From assembly GCA_947463095.1 (NCBI GenBank), contig CANHRE010000026.1, positions 1 to 34,562 of the forward strand: a stretch of 34,562 nt of DNA, read 5' to 3'. Origin of the DNA: Flavobacteriales bacterium. Its GTDB lineage: Bacteria > Bacteroidota > Bacteroidia > NS11-12g > UBA955. How positions within the stretch are numbered: position 1 is the first letter of the stretch; each line of letters begins with the position of its first letter. The translations under genes and the position numbers were made by a program. Positions 23,422-31,438 of this stretch are shown here, one piece after another. The notes beneath the pieces are model-generated. The model saw only the letters and a program-made list of their open reading frames with translations, did not search any database and was not told where the DNA came from.

Positions 23422-23945
23422 AACTCCGCTTTCCAGATCATGATGAAGTCGTTCATGAAGTAGCCGTTTCCTATGTCGAAGTCGGCGCAGCGTTCAATGC
23501 GGAAGCCGAGGGAAAAATAGAAGTTGATGGCTTTGATGTTTTGACGGTTTACCTGCAGGCGCATGCAGGTGATATCGGGAAATTGGTTCCGCAGCAGCTG
23601 AAAGGAATGTCTGCCAATGCCACGGCCATGCAGCGGAGCCTGGATGTACCATTTGGCGATGAACAGTTCCTGCTTTTCCCGCAGCGCAACGCCCAGAAAG
23701 CCGAGGGGTGCTGATTCATCCTGAACAATCAGGAAAAACTGCTGCCCTTCCTGTATCTGTTTGTTCAGGGCTTCTTCGCTGTAGTTGGCTTCCAGCATAT
23801 AGGCAATCTGTTCCTTGCTGATGATGCTCGGGTAATGTGCATACCAGATGTCATGCGCCAGTTGTTGCACTTCTTGGCGTTGTGACAAGTTCTGGCAGGG
23901 GATGAGTTGCAGCTCCACAGGGCGAAGTTCCTGATTAATCTTCAT
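23418..23945 (-). CDS. GNAT N-acetyltransferase
   Basis: A 175-aa protein with the GNAT fold. It has FLIVQDESAPLGFLGVALR (central strands), LFIAKWYIQAPLHGRGIGRHSFQLL with the acetyl-CoA loop around HGRGIG, and CMRLQVNRQNIKAINFYFSLGFRI (motif B with the conserved Asn and Tyr region). The substrate is unknown. The start codon lies in one arm of a 21-bp palindrome that also carries the start of the divergent ABC gene. The 3' end overlaps the globin gene by 4 bp. Confidence 0.88.
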   Translation of the reverse strand: MKINQELRPVELQLIPCQNLSQRQEVQQLAHDIWYAHYPSIISKEQIAYMLEANYSEEALNKQIQEGQQFFLIVQDESAPLGFLGVALREKQELFIAKWYIQAPLHGRGIGRHSFQLLRNQFPDITCMRLQVNRQNIKAINFYFSLGFRIERCADFDIGNGYFMNDFIMIWKAEF

Positions 23946-23963
23946 CTTTGTGAAGCAAAGATG
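23943..23963. promoter_or_regulatory. Symmetric bidirectional promoter palindrome
   Basis: CATCTTTG (23943-23950), TGAAG, CAAAGATG (23956-23963) is a perfect 8-bp inverted repeat. Each arm reads CATCTTTG on its own strand, a one-mismatch TAnnTTTG -7 box. The outer end of each arm is also the start codon of the gene on the opposite side: ATG at 23961 (+) and at 23945 (-). Each box ends 10 bp before its ATG. Confidence 0.5.
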
Positions 23964-24677
23964 ACCTTAGAGGTAGCGCAGTTACAGACAGGATATCCGG
24001 GAGCCGGAAAGCCATTGCTGGCAACGCCCTTGTCATTTACCGCCCAGGCGGGTTCCCTGTGGGTGTTGGCGGGACATAATGGCGCCGGGAAGAGCACCCT
24101 GCTGAATACCTTATGCGGACTGGTACCTGCATATCACGGAACGGTTTCCTGGAATGGTTATCCTGTAGCCGGCATGGATCCCTTGAGCCGAAGTGCCATT
24201 TTTGCGTTGGTGTTTACCGCCCGTCCCGCAGCATCTTCCTTTACAGGCTTTGAGCTTACAGGTACGGCGCTGTTTAGGGCACAGCATCTTTCAGAAAATG
24301 CCCGGAATGAGCGCATCAGCAAGGCCCTGGAGCAGGCCGGCGCAGCCGCTTTGGCACAGGTTCATTTTGGTAGGATGAGTGACGGAGAAAAGCAAAAGGT
24401 GCTGCTGGCCCGAGCCCTGGCTCAGGAAACTCCAGTGCTGCTCCTGGATGAACCCAGTGCGTTCCTCGACTACACAGCTAAAAGGTCGCTGGCCCTCATG
24501 TTGCAGCAACTAGCCATAGAACATCAAAAGCTGGTTATGGTCAGCACCCACGATACGGAAGCCTTCCTGCCGCGTGCAAGCGACCTCCTGTTTCTGGACC
24601 GCAAGGGCAGCGCCCGCCATCTGGCTCATCCCGCCCAAGATCCTGAAACCGTCCAGCTGTTTCAGGACGCCTATTGA
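23961..24677 (+). CDS. ABC transporter ATP-binding protein, FecE/FhuC-like
   Basis: A 238-aa ABC ATPase. It has Walker A GHNGAGKST (about residues 39-47), a Q-loop region with FALVFTARP, signature MSDGEKQKV, Walker B VLLLDEPSAFLD and the H-loop VSTHD. The signature and length are nearest to ATPases of iron-siderophore or heme importers. The Q-loop Gln is not where I would expect it (the region reads FALVFTAR), which may be a family variant. No permease or binding-protein gene lies beside it, so its transport partner must be elsewhere. It diverges from the GNAT gene and converges on the cytochrome gene with a 1-bp gap. Confidence 0.88.
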   Translation: MTLEVAQLQTGYPGAGKPLLATPLSFTAQAGSLWVLAGHNGAGKSTLLNTLCGLVPAYHGTVSWNGYPVAGMDPLSRSAIFALVFTARPAASSFTGFELTGTALFRAQHLSENARNERISKALEQAGAAALAQVHFGRMSDGEKQKVLLARALAQETPVLLLDEPSAFLDYTAKRSLALMLQQLAIEHQKLVMVSTHDTEAFLPRASDLLFLDRKGSARHLAHPAQDPETVQLFQDAY

Positions 24678-24678
24678 A

Positions 24679-25014
24679 TTATTTCGCCGGATAACCCGCG
24701 TCGTACCAAGCCTTGAAGGCGTCCAGCTCAGTTTGGGTGGCACCGCCCGGAGGCATAGACCTTTTGTTGTACACCACGCTGTAAATCTTGCTGATTTTTC
24801 CCTTGATGCTTCCGGTATAATCATTGGGGTCATAGGCCCACTGAATCCGGTTGCTTCCTCCTGAACCATGGCATGAGCCACATTTGCTGTCGAACCAGGG
24901 ACGCATGGTGGTGTGCTCAAATGCGGTGCTGTCTTTACTGCAGGAGGCAGAAAACAATCCGGTAAAGAGGGCGCAGCCAAGAAGTGCGCCAACAAGAAGC
25001 CTATTCCTATTCAT
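24679..25014 (-). CDS. Small c-type cytochrome lipoprotein
   Basis: A 111-aa exported protein. The signal peptide (LLVGALLGCALFTGLFSASC) ends in a lipobox with C25 as the lipidated residue. A single heme-binding motif C45-GS-C48-H49 follows in DSKCGSCHGSGG, and M87 in KRSMPPGG is the likely second axial ligand. The tail ELDAFKAWYDAGYPAK is the usual last helix of these domains. It is probably an electron carrier on the periplasmic face of the outer or inner membrane. It stands alone, convergent with the ABC gene. Confidence 0.87.
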   Translation of the reverse strand: MNRNRLLVGALLGCALFTGLFSASCSKDSTAFEHTTMRPWFDSKCGSCHGSGGSNRIQWAYDPNDYTGSIKGKISKIYSVVYNKRSMPPGGATQTELDAFKAWYDAGYPAK

Positions 25015-25045
25015 GTTCTAATAAACGCACATCAGGCGGAAATAG

Positions 25046-25078
25046 TTGTCTCTGAAGCACTGCGGGTATCTAATTTTG
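25046..25078 (+). promoter_or_regulatory. Promoter of the TrmN6-like gene
   Basis: TTG (25046-25048), 22 bp, then TAATTTTG (25071-25078), an exact -7 match. The ATG at 25091 follows 12 bp later, which also argues against the longer frame starting at 25046. Confidence 0.6.
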
Positions 25079-25090
25079 TGTCGGGGCATC

Positions 25091-25819
25091 ATGGCTAATA
25101 CCTACTTCAATTTTAAGCAGTTTCAGGTGCTGCAAGAACATGCTGCCATGCGCGTTACTACCGATGCATGCCTGTTTGGTGCCTGGATCCAACTGCATCA
25201 AGCAAAGCAGGTGCTGGATGTAGGCACGGGAACTGGCCTGCTTTCGCTGATGCTGGCCCAGCGCTTCCCCGAGGTGCTTCTTACGGCCGTGGAACTGGAG
25301 TTGGGTGCCTGTATTGATGCGGCGCGCAATTTCTCCAATTCCCGCTGGAAGGAAAGACTGCACCTGGTGCAGAACGATGTACGCAGGTGGCTGCCGGAGC
25401 AGCGCTTTGATGCCATCGTGAGCAATCCACCCTTCTTTATCCGTGATTTGCCCAATCCGGGAGCATCAAGGAAGCTGGCACGTCACGGACAGGATGGGCT
25501 GAGCCTGGAAGTCCTGCTGGGAAGCGTAGATCGTCTGCTGCATCCCGAGGGTACGTTTCATGTGATGCTGCCGCCACCGGTGATGCTGGAGCTGGAGCAC
25601 GCGGCGCAGCCTTACGGCTTCCTGATACGTCGCCTTTGTAGGGTGCAGCACCGGGCTGATAAACCTGCACATCTTGCTTTTGCTGCATTCTCCCGTGATG
25701 GAAGGCAGGTAATGGCCGTGGAGCAGTTTGTGTTGAAGGATGCCGATGCCTATAGCCCCCAGGCCCGTGAATACCTGAGCCCATTTTACCTCTATCTGGA
25801 TGATTTGGGCAGCGCATGA
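25091..25819 (+). CDS. tRNA1(Val) (adenine-37-N6)-methyltransferase-like protein
   Basis: A 242-aa SAM-dependent methyltransferase. It begins YFNFKQFQVLQEHAAMRVTTDACLFGAW, the hallmark N-terminus of TrmN6/YfiC. Then come the SAM loop VLDVGTGTGLLSLMLAQ, the acidic AVELELGAC and the catalytic NPPFF motif (FDAIVSNPPFF, about residues 108-118). E. coli TrmN6 makes m6A37 in tRNA1(Val). The frame is open upstream to 25046, but the homology begins at Met 25091 and the promoter lies before it. It diverges from the cytochrome gene and is followed 43 bp later by the GH13 gene. Confidence 0.9.
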   Translation: MANTYFNFKQFQVLQEHAAMRVTTDACLFGAWIQLHQAKQVLDVGTGTGLLSLMLAQRFPEVLLTAVELELGACIDAARNFSNSRWKERLHLVQNDVRRWLPEQRFDAIVSNPPFFIRDLPNPGASRKLARHGQDGLSLEVLLGSVDRLLHPEGTFHVMLPPPVMLELEHAAQPYGFLIRRLCRVQHRADKPAHLAFAAFSRDGRQVMAVEQFVLKDADAYSPQAREYLSPFYLYLDDLGSA

Positions 25820-25862
25820 TTCGCCCGCTTCATTATAAATTGCCACATCATTTCACAGATTG

Positions 25863-28202
25863 ATGAACGCTTCCCTTCGCCTCTCGCTTTTAACCGTCAT
25901 GGCCGCCGGCGCCTGTACCTTTCACCGCAGCGCCCATATCCCGGATGCGCCGATGATGAAAACGCTGACCTCGGTATTCAATCTTCAACCCGGGGTTACG
26001 GTGCTGTACCTGAACGACTTTGTGCCCGATGTGCGCAAGGTGGACAGCGTGCGTTGCAGCCCCGGTTACCGGGTCAACTGGCTGCACGGAGCAGATACGG
26101 CGCTCCTTGCCGCCGACAGTGCGGCTGCAGCCATGGGTGCTTTGCATCTCTGGAGCGGAGGCTTTGCCTACACAGTTCCGCTGCGTAAGAGCAAGAAGAC
26201 CTGGCAACAATTTTCATACTCCGATCCTCAGCATCGCAATGCCGGTGTTGCCGTGAAAGGCAGTTTTAACGGATGGAATCCCAAGGCCGGTGTGATGCTG
26301 TGGAAGGATGGAGCCTGGAATTTTGCCTGCTGGCTGGGTCCGGGAAACCACCAATATGTGCTGGTTCTTGACGGAACACACGAAGTGCGTGACCCATCCA
26401 ACGGCGACAGCATCAGCAACGGCATGGGCGGCTGGAACTCGCTGCGCCACACCGGAAGCGCGGGGGTAGTTCCTTCCATCGCTACGAAGGCCTTCACCGG
26501 TACACAAGTGCGGCTGTCCATGAGCAAAGGTGCTCAGTTGCTGGCGCTTTGGGAAAATTATGAGTTGCCCTGGAAGGAAGAGGATGGTTTTGTTACCTTA
26601 GAAATTCCTAAGGAGGCGAAGAAATACGAACGCAGCCACCTGCGTGTATGGGCCTTTAACCAACAGCTAACCGGTAACGATGTGCTCATCCCGCTGGAAC
26701 ACGGTAAGGTCATTACCGATTCCGGCAACCTGCGCCGCAGCGACCTGCATGCCAACATCATCTACAACCCCATGATTGACCGTTTCTTCAACGGCAATAC
26801 GGACAATGACCGCCCTTTACGCCGGGCTGACGTGCATCCTAAAGTGGATTTTCAGGGGGGCGATGTGGTGGGCATCACGCGGAAAATCCGCGATGGATAT
26901 TTTACCCGTCTGGGTATCAACACCTTATGGATTTCGCCGGTGGTGCTGAATCCACAGGGGCCTTACGGCCAATGGCCGAAACCCGACACGAAGTTCAGCG
27001 CTTACCATGGCTACTGGCCGGTGAGCAGCACGCTTACAGATCCGAGGTTCTGCACAGAAGCTGAGTTGAAGGAACTGATCAGTGTGGCGCACAGCCACGG
27101 CATCAATGTGCTGCTGGATTATGTAGCGCACCATGTGCATCAGGAACATCATCTGTTTCGTGAACATCCTGATTGGTTCACCAGCCTGATGCTTCCCGAT
27201 GGTACAAAGAATACCGAACGCTGGGATGAATACCGTCTCAGTACCTGGTTTGACGATTTCCTGCCCACCCTCAACTTCAGCAATCCCGAAGTGGTGGAAC
27301 ACCTGTCGGACAGCGCCGTTTGGTGGCTGGAACATTATCCCGCCGATGGTTTCCGCCATGATGCCACCAAGCACATACCCGAGGCCTTTTGGCGGGCGCT
27401 TACACGCAAGCTGAAGAAACGCATTGTGGACGGCGATTCAGGTCGCAACCTGTTCCAGATGGGCGAAACCTATGGCAGTCCAGAGCTGATCAGCGGATAC
27501 CTGGGCAGCGGAATGCTCGATGCCCAGTTCGACTTCAACCTGTATGATGCAGCGGTGGCAGCCTTCAGCAAGCCGGATGGCATGAAGCAGTTGGAGGCGG
27601 TGCTGCGTGAAAGCATGGAATGGTACGGTAGCCATCACCTGATGGGGAACATCACCGGCAATCAGGATAGACCAAGATTTGTGTCGCTGGCCGATGGCAG
27701 CATTGCTGACGGTGCGAATACAAAGCAGGCTGGCTGGGACCAGCAGATTGTAAACAGCAACAGCGAATCGCTGCATCAGTTGCAGGCCCTTTTTGCATTT
27801 ATGTGCGCAGTGCCGGGCATCCCGGTGGTATATTATGGTGATGAGGTAGGCATGCCCGGCGCCAATGACCCCGACAGCCGTCGGATGATGCGTTTTGACT
27901 CGCTGAATGCCATGCAGGCTGCCCAGCGGGATATGTTCAGCAAGATTGCCCGAATGCGGCGAAACAATCTGGCGCTCAGCTACGGAGATCTGAAGGTAAT
28001 CAGCGCAGATGCCGAAACTTTAGTCATTGAACGCAATTATTTTGGCAGGAAGATTGTATGTGTATTCAACAGGGGAAGTCAGGTCAGAACCTTTACCTTG
28101 AATGGTGCACCGGCGAATTCCCTTTGTGGAAACAAAGTTCACAAGGGAAATGGAAAGGTTCAGCTCAGCTTGGCCCCCAACAGATTTGATTATCTTTACT
28201 AA
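25863..28202 (+). CDS. GH13 alpha-amylase-family lipoprotein with CBM48-like domain
   Basis: A 779-aa exported glycoside hydrolase. The N-terminus LSLLTVMAAGAC may be a lipoprotein signal. Residues about 120-185 resemble a CBM48/E-set domain (GVAVKGSFNGWNPKAGVMLW...GNHQYVLVLDG). The GH13 barrel follows, with INTLWISPVV, region I LLDYVAHHVH (D419), region II DGFRHDATKH with nucleophile D500, region III MGETYG with acid E535, and region IV GNQDRPRF with D602. Region IV has Gln where most GH13 enzymes have His (NHD). A neopullulanase/cyclomaltodextrinase-like action on alpha-glucans is likely. ATG 25863 follows an in-frame TTG at 25860; I prefer the ATG. Confidence 0.9.
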   Translation: MNASLRLSLLTVMAAGACTFHRSAHIPDAPMMKTLTSVFNLQPGVTVLYLNDFVPDVRKVDSVRCSPGYRVNWLHGADTALLAADSAAAAMGALHLWSGGFAYTVPLRKSKKTWQQFSYSDPQHRNAGVAVKGSFNGWNPKAGVMLWKDGAWNFACWLGPGNHQYVLVLDGTHEVRDPSNGDSISNGMGGWNSLRHTGSAGVVPSIATKAFTGTQVRLSMSKGAQLLALWENYELPWKEEDGFVTLEIPKEAKKYERSHLRVWAFNQQLTGNDVLIPLEHGKVITDSGNLRRSDLHANIIYNPMIDRFFNGNTDNDRPLRRADVHPKVDFQGGDVVGITRKIRDGYFTRLGINTLWISPVVLNPQGPYGQWPKPDTKFSAYHGYWPVSSTLTDPRFCTEAELKELISVAHSHGINVLLDYVAHHVHQEHHLFREHPDWFTSLMLPDGTKNTERWDEYRLSTWFDDFLPTLNFSNPEVVEHLSDSAVWWLEHYPADGFRHDATKHIPEAFWRALTRKLKKRIVDGDSGRNLFQMGETYGSPELISGYLGSGMLDAQFDFNLYDAAVAAFSKPDGMKQLEAVLRESMEWYGSHHLMGNITGNQDRPRFVSLADGSIADGANTKQAGWDQQIVNSNSESLHQLQALFAFMCAVPGIPVVYYGDEVGMPGANDPDSRRMMRFDSLNAMQAAQRDMFSKIARMRRNNLALSYGDLKVISADAETLVIERNYFGRKIVCVFNRGSQVRTFTLNGAPANSLCGNKVHKGNGKVQLSLAPNRFDYLY
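28191..28198 (+). promoter_or_regulatory. -7 box inside the GH13 gene end
   Basis: TATCTTTA matches TAnnTTTG in all but the last base. It overlaps the last codons of the GH13 gene and ends 5 bp before the next ATG (28204), so the downstream gene can have its own near-leaderless mRNA. Confidence 0.45.
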
Positions 28203-28203
28203 A

Positions 28204-28815
28204 ATGAAACTCAATAAATTACTCCTGATTGCGGCGGGAATGCTGACTATGTTCAGTGCATACAGCCAGGACACCATGACGCTGCTGAACAGGGAAGTCA
28301 TTCTGTGCAAGGTGAAAACCATCAACCGAAATGATGTGGATTATGTTCTATGGACATCCAGCTCAGGTCCTATTTATGGCGTGTCGAAGGCGATGATCCA
28401 CAAGATTCAGTATGAAACGGGTGGTGAAGTGTTGTTGAATCCAATGCCCAACAAGGTGCAGGTCATTATTTCAAAGGATACCGCCTTGCAAGGAACCTAT
28501 ATGCAAGGTGTAGAAGATGCCCGAAAAAACTACTTTGGTTATGGTCCGGCGCGAACAGTTGCTGCAGGTATGGGTTTTCTGGCGCTGTTTACCAGTGGCC
28601 TAAGTGCTGTTCCTGCAGCCCTGATGGCGGTGCAGGCTCCGGAAAAGGAGCGGCTTGGCTTGCCCAACGAAGCCTTGTTTGACAACAACAGCCAGTACCG
28701 CGACGGATACCTGTATGAAGCCAAAAAAATTAAGAGCAAGAAAATATGGAGCTCTTTCGGAACCGGTATAGGATTATTCGTGGTATCCGTTGTAGGCCTG
28801 GTGGTGCTGTTGTAA
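28204..28815 (+). CDS. Secreted or membrane protein of unknown function
   Basis: A 203-aa protein. The signal peptide (LLLIAAGMLTMFSAYSQ) is followed by a beta-rich part (MTLLNREVILCKVKTINRND; YVLWTSSSGPIYGVSKAMIHKI) that looks like a small SH3-like or PepSY-like sheet. Two hydrophobic stretches follow (AAGMGFLALFTSGLSAVPAAL and IGLFVVSVVGLVVLL) separated by a basic loop (YEAKKIKSKKIW). I do not recognise a family; similar proteins are often just called hypothetical in Bacteroidota. It starts 2 bp after the GH13 stop but has a candidate promoter of its own. The open frame from 28102 overlaps GH13 and is rejected. Confidence 0.7.
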   Translation: MKLNKLLLIAAGMLTMFSAYSQDTMTLLNREVILCKVKTINRNDVDYVLWTSSSGPIYGVSKAMIHKIQYETGGEVLLNPMPNKVQVIISKDTALQGTYMQGVEDARKNYFGYGPARTVAAGMGFLALFTSGLSAVPAALMAVQAPEKERLGLPNEALFDNNSQYRDGYLYEAKKIKSKKIWSSFGTGIGLFVVSVVGLVVLL

Positions 28816-29142
28816 GCTGATTGGGTCATTCTTAGGGCTCAAGGAAAAGTAGCGCTTAGCCACTCTTAGCAAGGCGGAGTGTGTTTATTTACGCACAATT
28901 TTACCATGCAAGACCCGCCTCAAGAGGTTGGAATGAACGGGAAATAGGTGTAATAAATAAGCGCAACATACGTGACGTATTCCTGTTGTCAGTATTGCCC
29001 ACCGCTGCAAGAGTTATGATGGTTAAAAAAAGATTTTTGTATTCGGGAAGCCATGAAAATAGCCGCGGAACTTCAAGAACGTATCGCTCCTGATGTTGGG
29101 AAATTGGTCGTGCTGCAATGGAAGTGGCACGTCCTGACGCCC
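28816..29142. other. Intergenic gap of 327 bp without recognisable genes
   Basis: The only structure I see is a short hairpin CACTC (28861-28865)/GAGTG (28877-28881) followed by TGTTTATTT, a weak terminator candidate for the upstream gene. A 70-aa open frame (28881-29093) has no coding character. The gap lies between convergent genes, so no promoters are expected. Confidence 0.5.
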
Positions 29143-29829
29143 TCAGCGCAGAATGTCGAGTAAATCGGCTTCGAGGCTTTTTTTTGGGATTTCGGTGATG
29201 CGGCCTATTTCTATTCCATTGCGGTAAACGGCAATCAAAGGCACCAGCGTAAGTCCGGGCTTGGCGGCGAAACCGTTCTCATTGAGAGGCTTTTTGGCGC
29301 GGTTCACTCCACTGTAGTGGAAACGGTCTTCGGAGAAATTGCATTGGTCCAGCAGGGAAACAAGGCGAGGCACTTCCCGGCGGGTATCGTCGCACCAGGC
29401 GCCTCCGGCGACATAAATCTCCACGCCTTGCAGGGCATTGCGCAGCTGTGCCAGTTTTGCAGGGTCCGGTTGGTATAAGGGATGCTGGGTTCCCAAGATG
29501 TCCAGGAACTGCTGGCGGTTGCTGGGGGTGCCAATGTCTTCGCGGTCTGATTCGATGTTAACATCGCTGATCAGTTTGTTGTATATGGCCATGCTGTTGC
29601 TGTTGGCAGGACTCATAGGGAAGGTGTCCGGCTTGAGGTTGTTCAGGCGCGCGGTGTCGGGCATAATAGGGCGGTGCAAACTGTCGAACATCATGGAATC
29701 ACCTTCTGCAGGCATTCGTACAAATCCATTGGAGGGTGCAATCATCACGGGAGCCGGAGCGGGAAGCGGCTTGCGGTTTTTACAGGCAGATGCCGCCACA
29801 AGCACAAGAAGCAGGATGGTTCTGTTCAC
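29143..29829 (-). CDS. Thioredoxin-fold lipoprotein, GTG start
   Basis: A 228-aa lipoprotein: signal TILLLVLVAASAC with the lipidated Cys at residue 16, then a Pro- and Met-rich linker (PLPAPAPVMIAPSNGF). From about residue 135 comes a thioredoxin-like fold, with EIYVAGGAWCDDTRREVPRLVSLL and the cis-Pro-like segment LTLVPLIAVYRNG. The active site is WCDDTR, so only the first Cys of the usual CxxC is present, as in the WCxDxxR subgroup. It may be a thiol-binding or peroxiredoxin-like protein (inference). The start is GTG: an exact -7 box TATTTTTG (29834-29841) ends 4 bp upstream. Confidence 0.8.
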   Translation of the reverse strand: MNRTILLLVLVAASACKNRKPLPAPAPVMIAPSNGFVRMPAEGDSMMFDSLHRPIMPDTARLNNLKPDTFPMSPANSNSMAIYNKLISDVNIESDREDIGTPSNRQQFLDILGTQHPLYQPDPAKLAQLRNALQGVEIYVAGGAWCDDTRREVPRLVSLLDQCNFSEDRFHYSGVNRAKKPLNENGFAAKPGLTLVPLIAVYRNGIEIGRITEIPKKSLEADLLDILR

Positions 29830-29833
29830 CTTG

Positions 29834-29841
29834 CAAAAATA
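29834..29841 (-). promoter_or_regulatory. -7 box of the thioredoxin-fold lipoprotein gene
   Basis: TATTTTTG on the minus strand, exact to TAnnTTTG, followed by CAAG and the GTG start codon. It decides the start and implies a leaderless transcript beginning with GTG. Confidence 0.6.
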
Positions 29842-29867
29842 GCAAGGCTGATGAGGAATTGTTCCAT

Positions 29868-29875
29868 TAGTTTTG
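29868..29875 (+). promoter_or_regulatory. -7 box of the polyprenyl synthase gene
   Basis: TAGTTTTG, exact to TAnnTTTG, 7 bp before the ATG at 29883. It faces away from the -7 box of the divergent lipoprotein gene 26 bp to the left. No TTTG -33 is seen for either. Confidence 0.6.
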
Positions 29876-29882
29876 AAGCCTC

Positions 29883-30860
29883 ATGGCCATCACCCTGAAA
29901 GAACTGCAGGCGCCTGTTAAGGCTGAACTGGCTGTTTTTGAGCAGCGATTTGCCATGAGCATGAAAACCAGGGTTCCGCTGCTGAATACCATCATGAACT
30001 ACATCATCAGGCGCAAAGGCAAGCAAATCAGGCCATTGTTCGTGATGTACAGCGCCCGACTCTGCGGCAAGATCAGCGAACGCACCTACCGCGCCGCCTC
30101 GCTGGTGGAGCTGCTGCATACCGCTACCCTGGTGCACGATGATGTGGTGGATGAAAGCTATGAACGCAGGGGCTTCTTCAGCATCAATGCGCTGTGGAAG
30201 AACAAAATCGCTGTGCTGGTGGGCGATTATCTGCTGAGCCGGGGTTTGTTGCTGAGCGTGGAACACGACGACTTCGACCTGTTGAAGATTACCAGCCGTG
30301 CTGTACGCGACATGAGTGAGGGGGAGTTGATGCAGCTGGAACGCAGCCGCTTCCTGGATATCACCGAAGATATCTACTTCGAGATCATCCGGCAGAAAAC
30401 GGCGTCCCTCATAGCTTCCTGCTGTGCCATTGGCGCTGCTTCCGCCGGAGCTGATGCCGGGCAGATTGAACAATTCCGCTTTTTTGGCGAGCGCATAGGA
30501 CTGGCATTTCAAATCCGCGATGACCTGTTCGATTTTGGTGATAACGACAGCGGGAAGCCTACCGGTATTGACATCCGCGAGAAAAAACTCACCCTGCCGC
30601 TCATCTACGCGCTGAAACAGGTTTCTTCCGGTGAAGCCAAAAGCATCTTGAGACTCATCAAAAGCGATAAGCCCGATGCTGAAAAGCTCAAGCTCGTTAC
30701 GGCTTTTGTGTCCGCCCACGGGGGAATGGATTACGCCCGCGAAACCATGAACAGGCTGAGGGAAGAAGCTTTTGAAGCCATCAGAGGCCATCTGGAGAAG
30801 CAGAATGCTGAAGTGGATATGCGCAAGCTGGTTGACTTTGTTATTGACCGCAAGCACTAA
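29883..30860 (+). CDS. Long-chain polyprenyl diphosphate synthase
   Basis: A 325-aa trans-prenyltransferase that extends farnesyl or geranylgeranyl diphosphate with isopentenyl diphosphate, most likely to make the menaquinone side chain. It has RRKGKQIRPLF (substrate-binding Lys and Arg), the first Asp-rich motif D86-D87-VVD in LVHDDVVDES, the preceding LLHTATL segment and the second motif D214-D215-LFD. The small residues before the first motif suggest a long product, as in octaprenyl synthases; the exact chain length cannot be read. The antisense strand has a 343-codon open frame that is only a shadow. Confidence 0.92.
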   Translation: MAITLKELQAPVKAELAVFEQRFAMSMKTRVPLLNTIMNYIIRRKGKQIRPLFVMYSARLCGKISERTYRAASLVELLHTATLVHDDVVDESYERRGFFSINALWKNKIAVLVGDYLLSRGLLLSVEHDDFDLLKITSRAVRDMSEGELMQLERSRFLDITEDIYFEIIRQKTASLIASCCAIGAASAGADAGQIEQFRFFGERIGLAFQIRDDLFDFGDNDSGKPTGIDIREKKLTLPLIYALKQVSSGEAKSILRLIKSDKPDAEKLKLVTAFVSAHGGMDYARETMNRLREEAFEAIRGHLEKQNAEVDMRKLVDFVIDRKH

Positions 30861-30898
30861 AACCCTGCCGCCTCGGTTTTTGCTTTAATTTCGCAACC

Positions 30899-31393
30899 AT
30901 GCTTACCGCCAGGTTCAACGGCAAAGAAATTCAGCTTGCACAACAAGACGGACTTTGGGTTCCGGAAGGTATCCATCAGGTGGATATCCACCCTATATCC
31001 GACCGACGCTTTCATCTTATTGCCAACAACCGCAGCTATGATGTAGAGGTGCTGTTGATGTCGGCTGCCGAGAAAAGGATAACGCTGAACATCAACAACC
31101 GCATTGTTGAAGTGGTTTTGAGCGACGCTTTTGACCGCTTGTTACATGATTTGGGGATGGATAAAGCTGTTTCGCACAAGGTGAACAACATCAAAGCTCC
31201 TATGCCTGGTCTGGTGCTGCGTATTGAAGTGGAAGAGGGGGCAGAACTCGCACCCGGCGATAAGGTGCTGGTGCTGGAAGCCATGAAGATGGAGAATGTG
31301 ATTAAATCACCCGGCTCTGGCAAGGTGAAGCAAATTCTGGTGAAACCCGGAACGCCGGTGGAAAAGAACCAGGTGCTGGTGGAACTTGAATAA
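30899..31393 (+). CDS. Biotin carboxyl carrier protein
   Basis: A 164-aa protein with a C-terminal biotinyl domain. It has IKAPMPGLVLRIEVEEGAEL, the biotinylation motif LVLEAMKMEN with K130 as the modified Lys, and GSGKVKQILVKPGTPVEKNQ. The N-terminal 90 residues (FNGKEIQLAQQDG, IANNRSYDVEVLL) resemble the linker region of acyl-CoA or pyruvate carboxylase subunits more than AccB. It is therefore probably the carrier of a propionyl/acetyl-CoA carboxylase, but the carboxylase and transferase genes are not here. TAATTTCG (30886-30893) lies 5 bp before the ATG as a -7 box. Confidence 0.9.
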   Translation: MLTARFNGKEIQLAQQDGLWVPEGIHQVDIHPISDRRFHLIANNRSYDVEVLLMSAAEKRITLNINNRIVEVVLSDAFDRLLHDLGMDKAVSHKVNNIKAPMPGLVLRIEVEEGAELAPGDKVLVLEAMKMENVIKSPGSGKVKQILVKPGTPVEKNQVLVELE

Positions 31394-31438
31394 GCCGCCG
31401 GAGGCCGCCGCTTCCCCACTTTCTCTTTAATTTGCGCC

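Noticed and set aside
29826-30857. 343-codon open frame on the minus strand
   Set aside because: Antisense shadow of the polyprenyl synthase; the sense frame carries both Asp-rich motifs.
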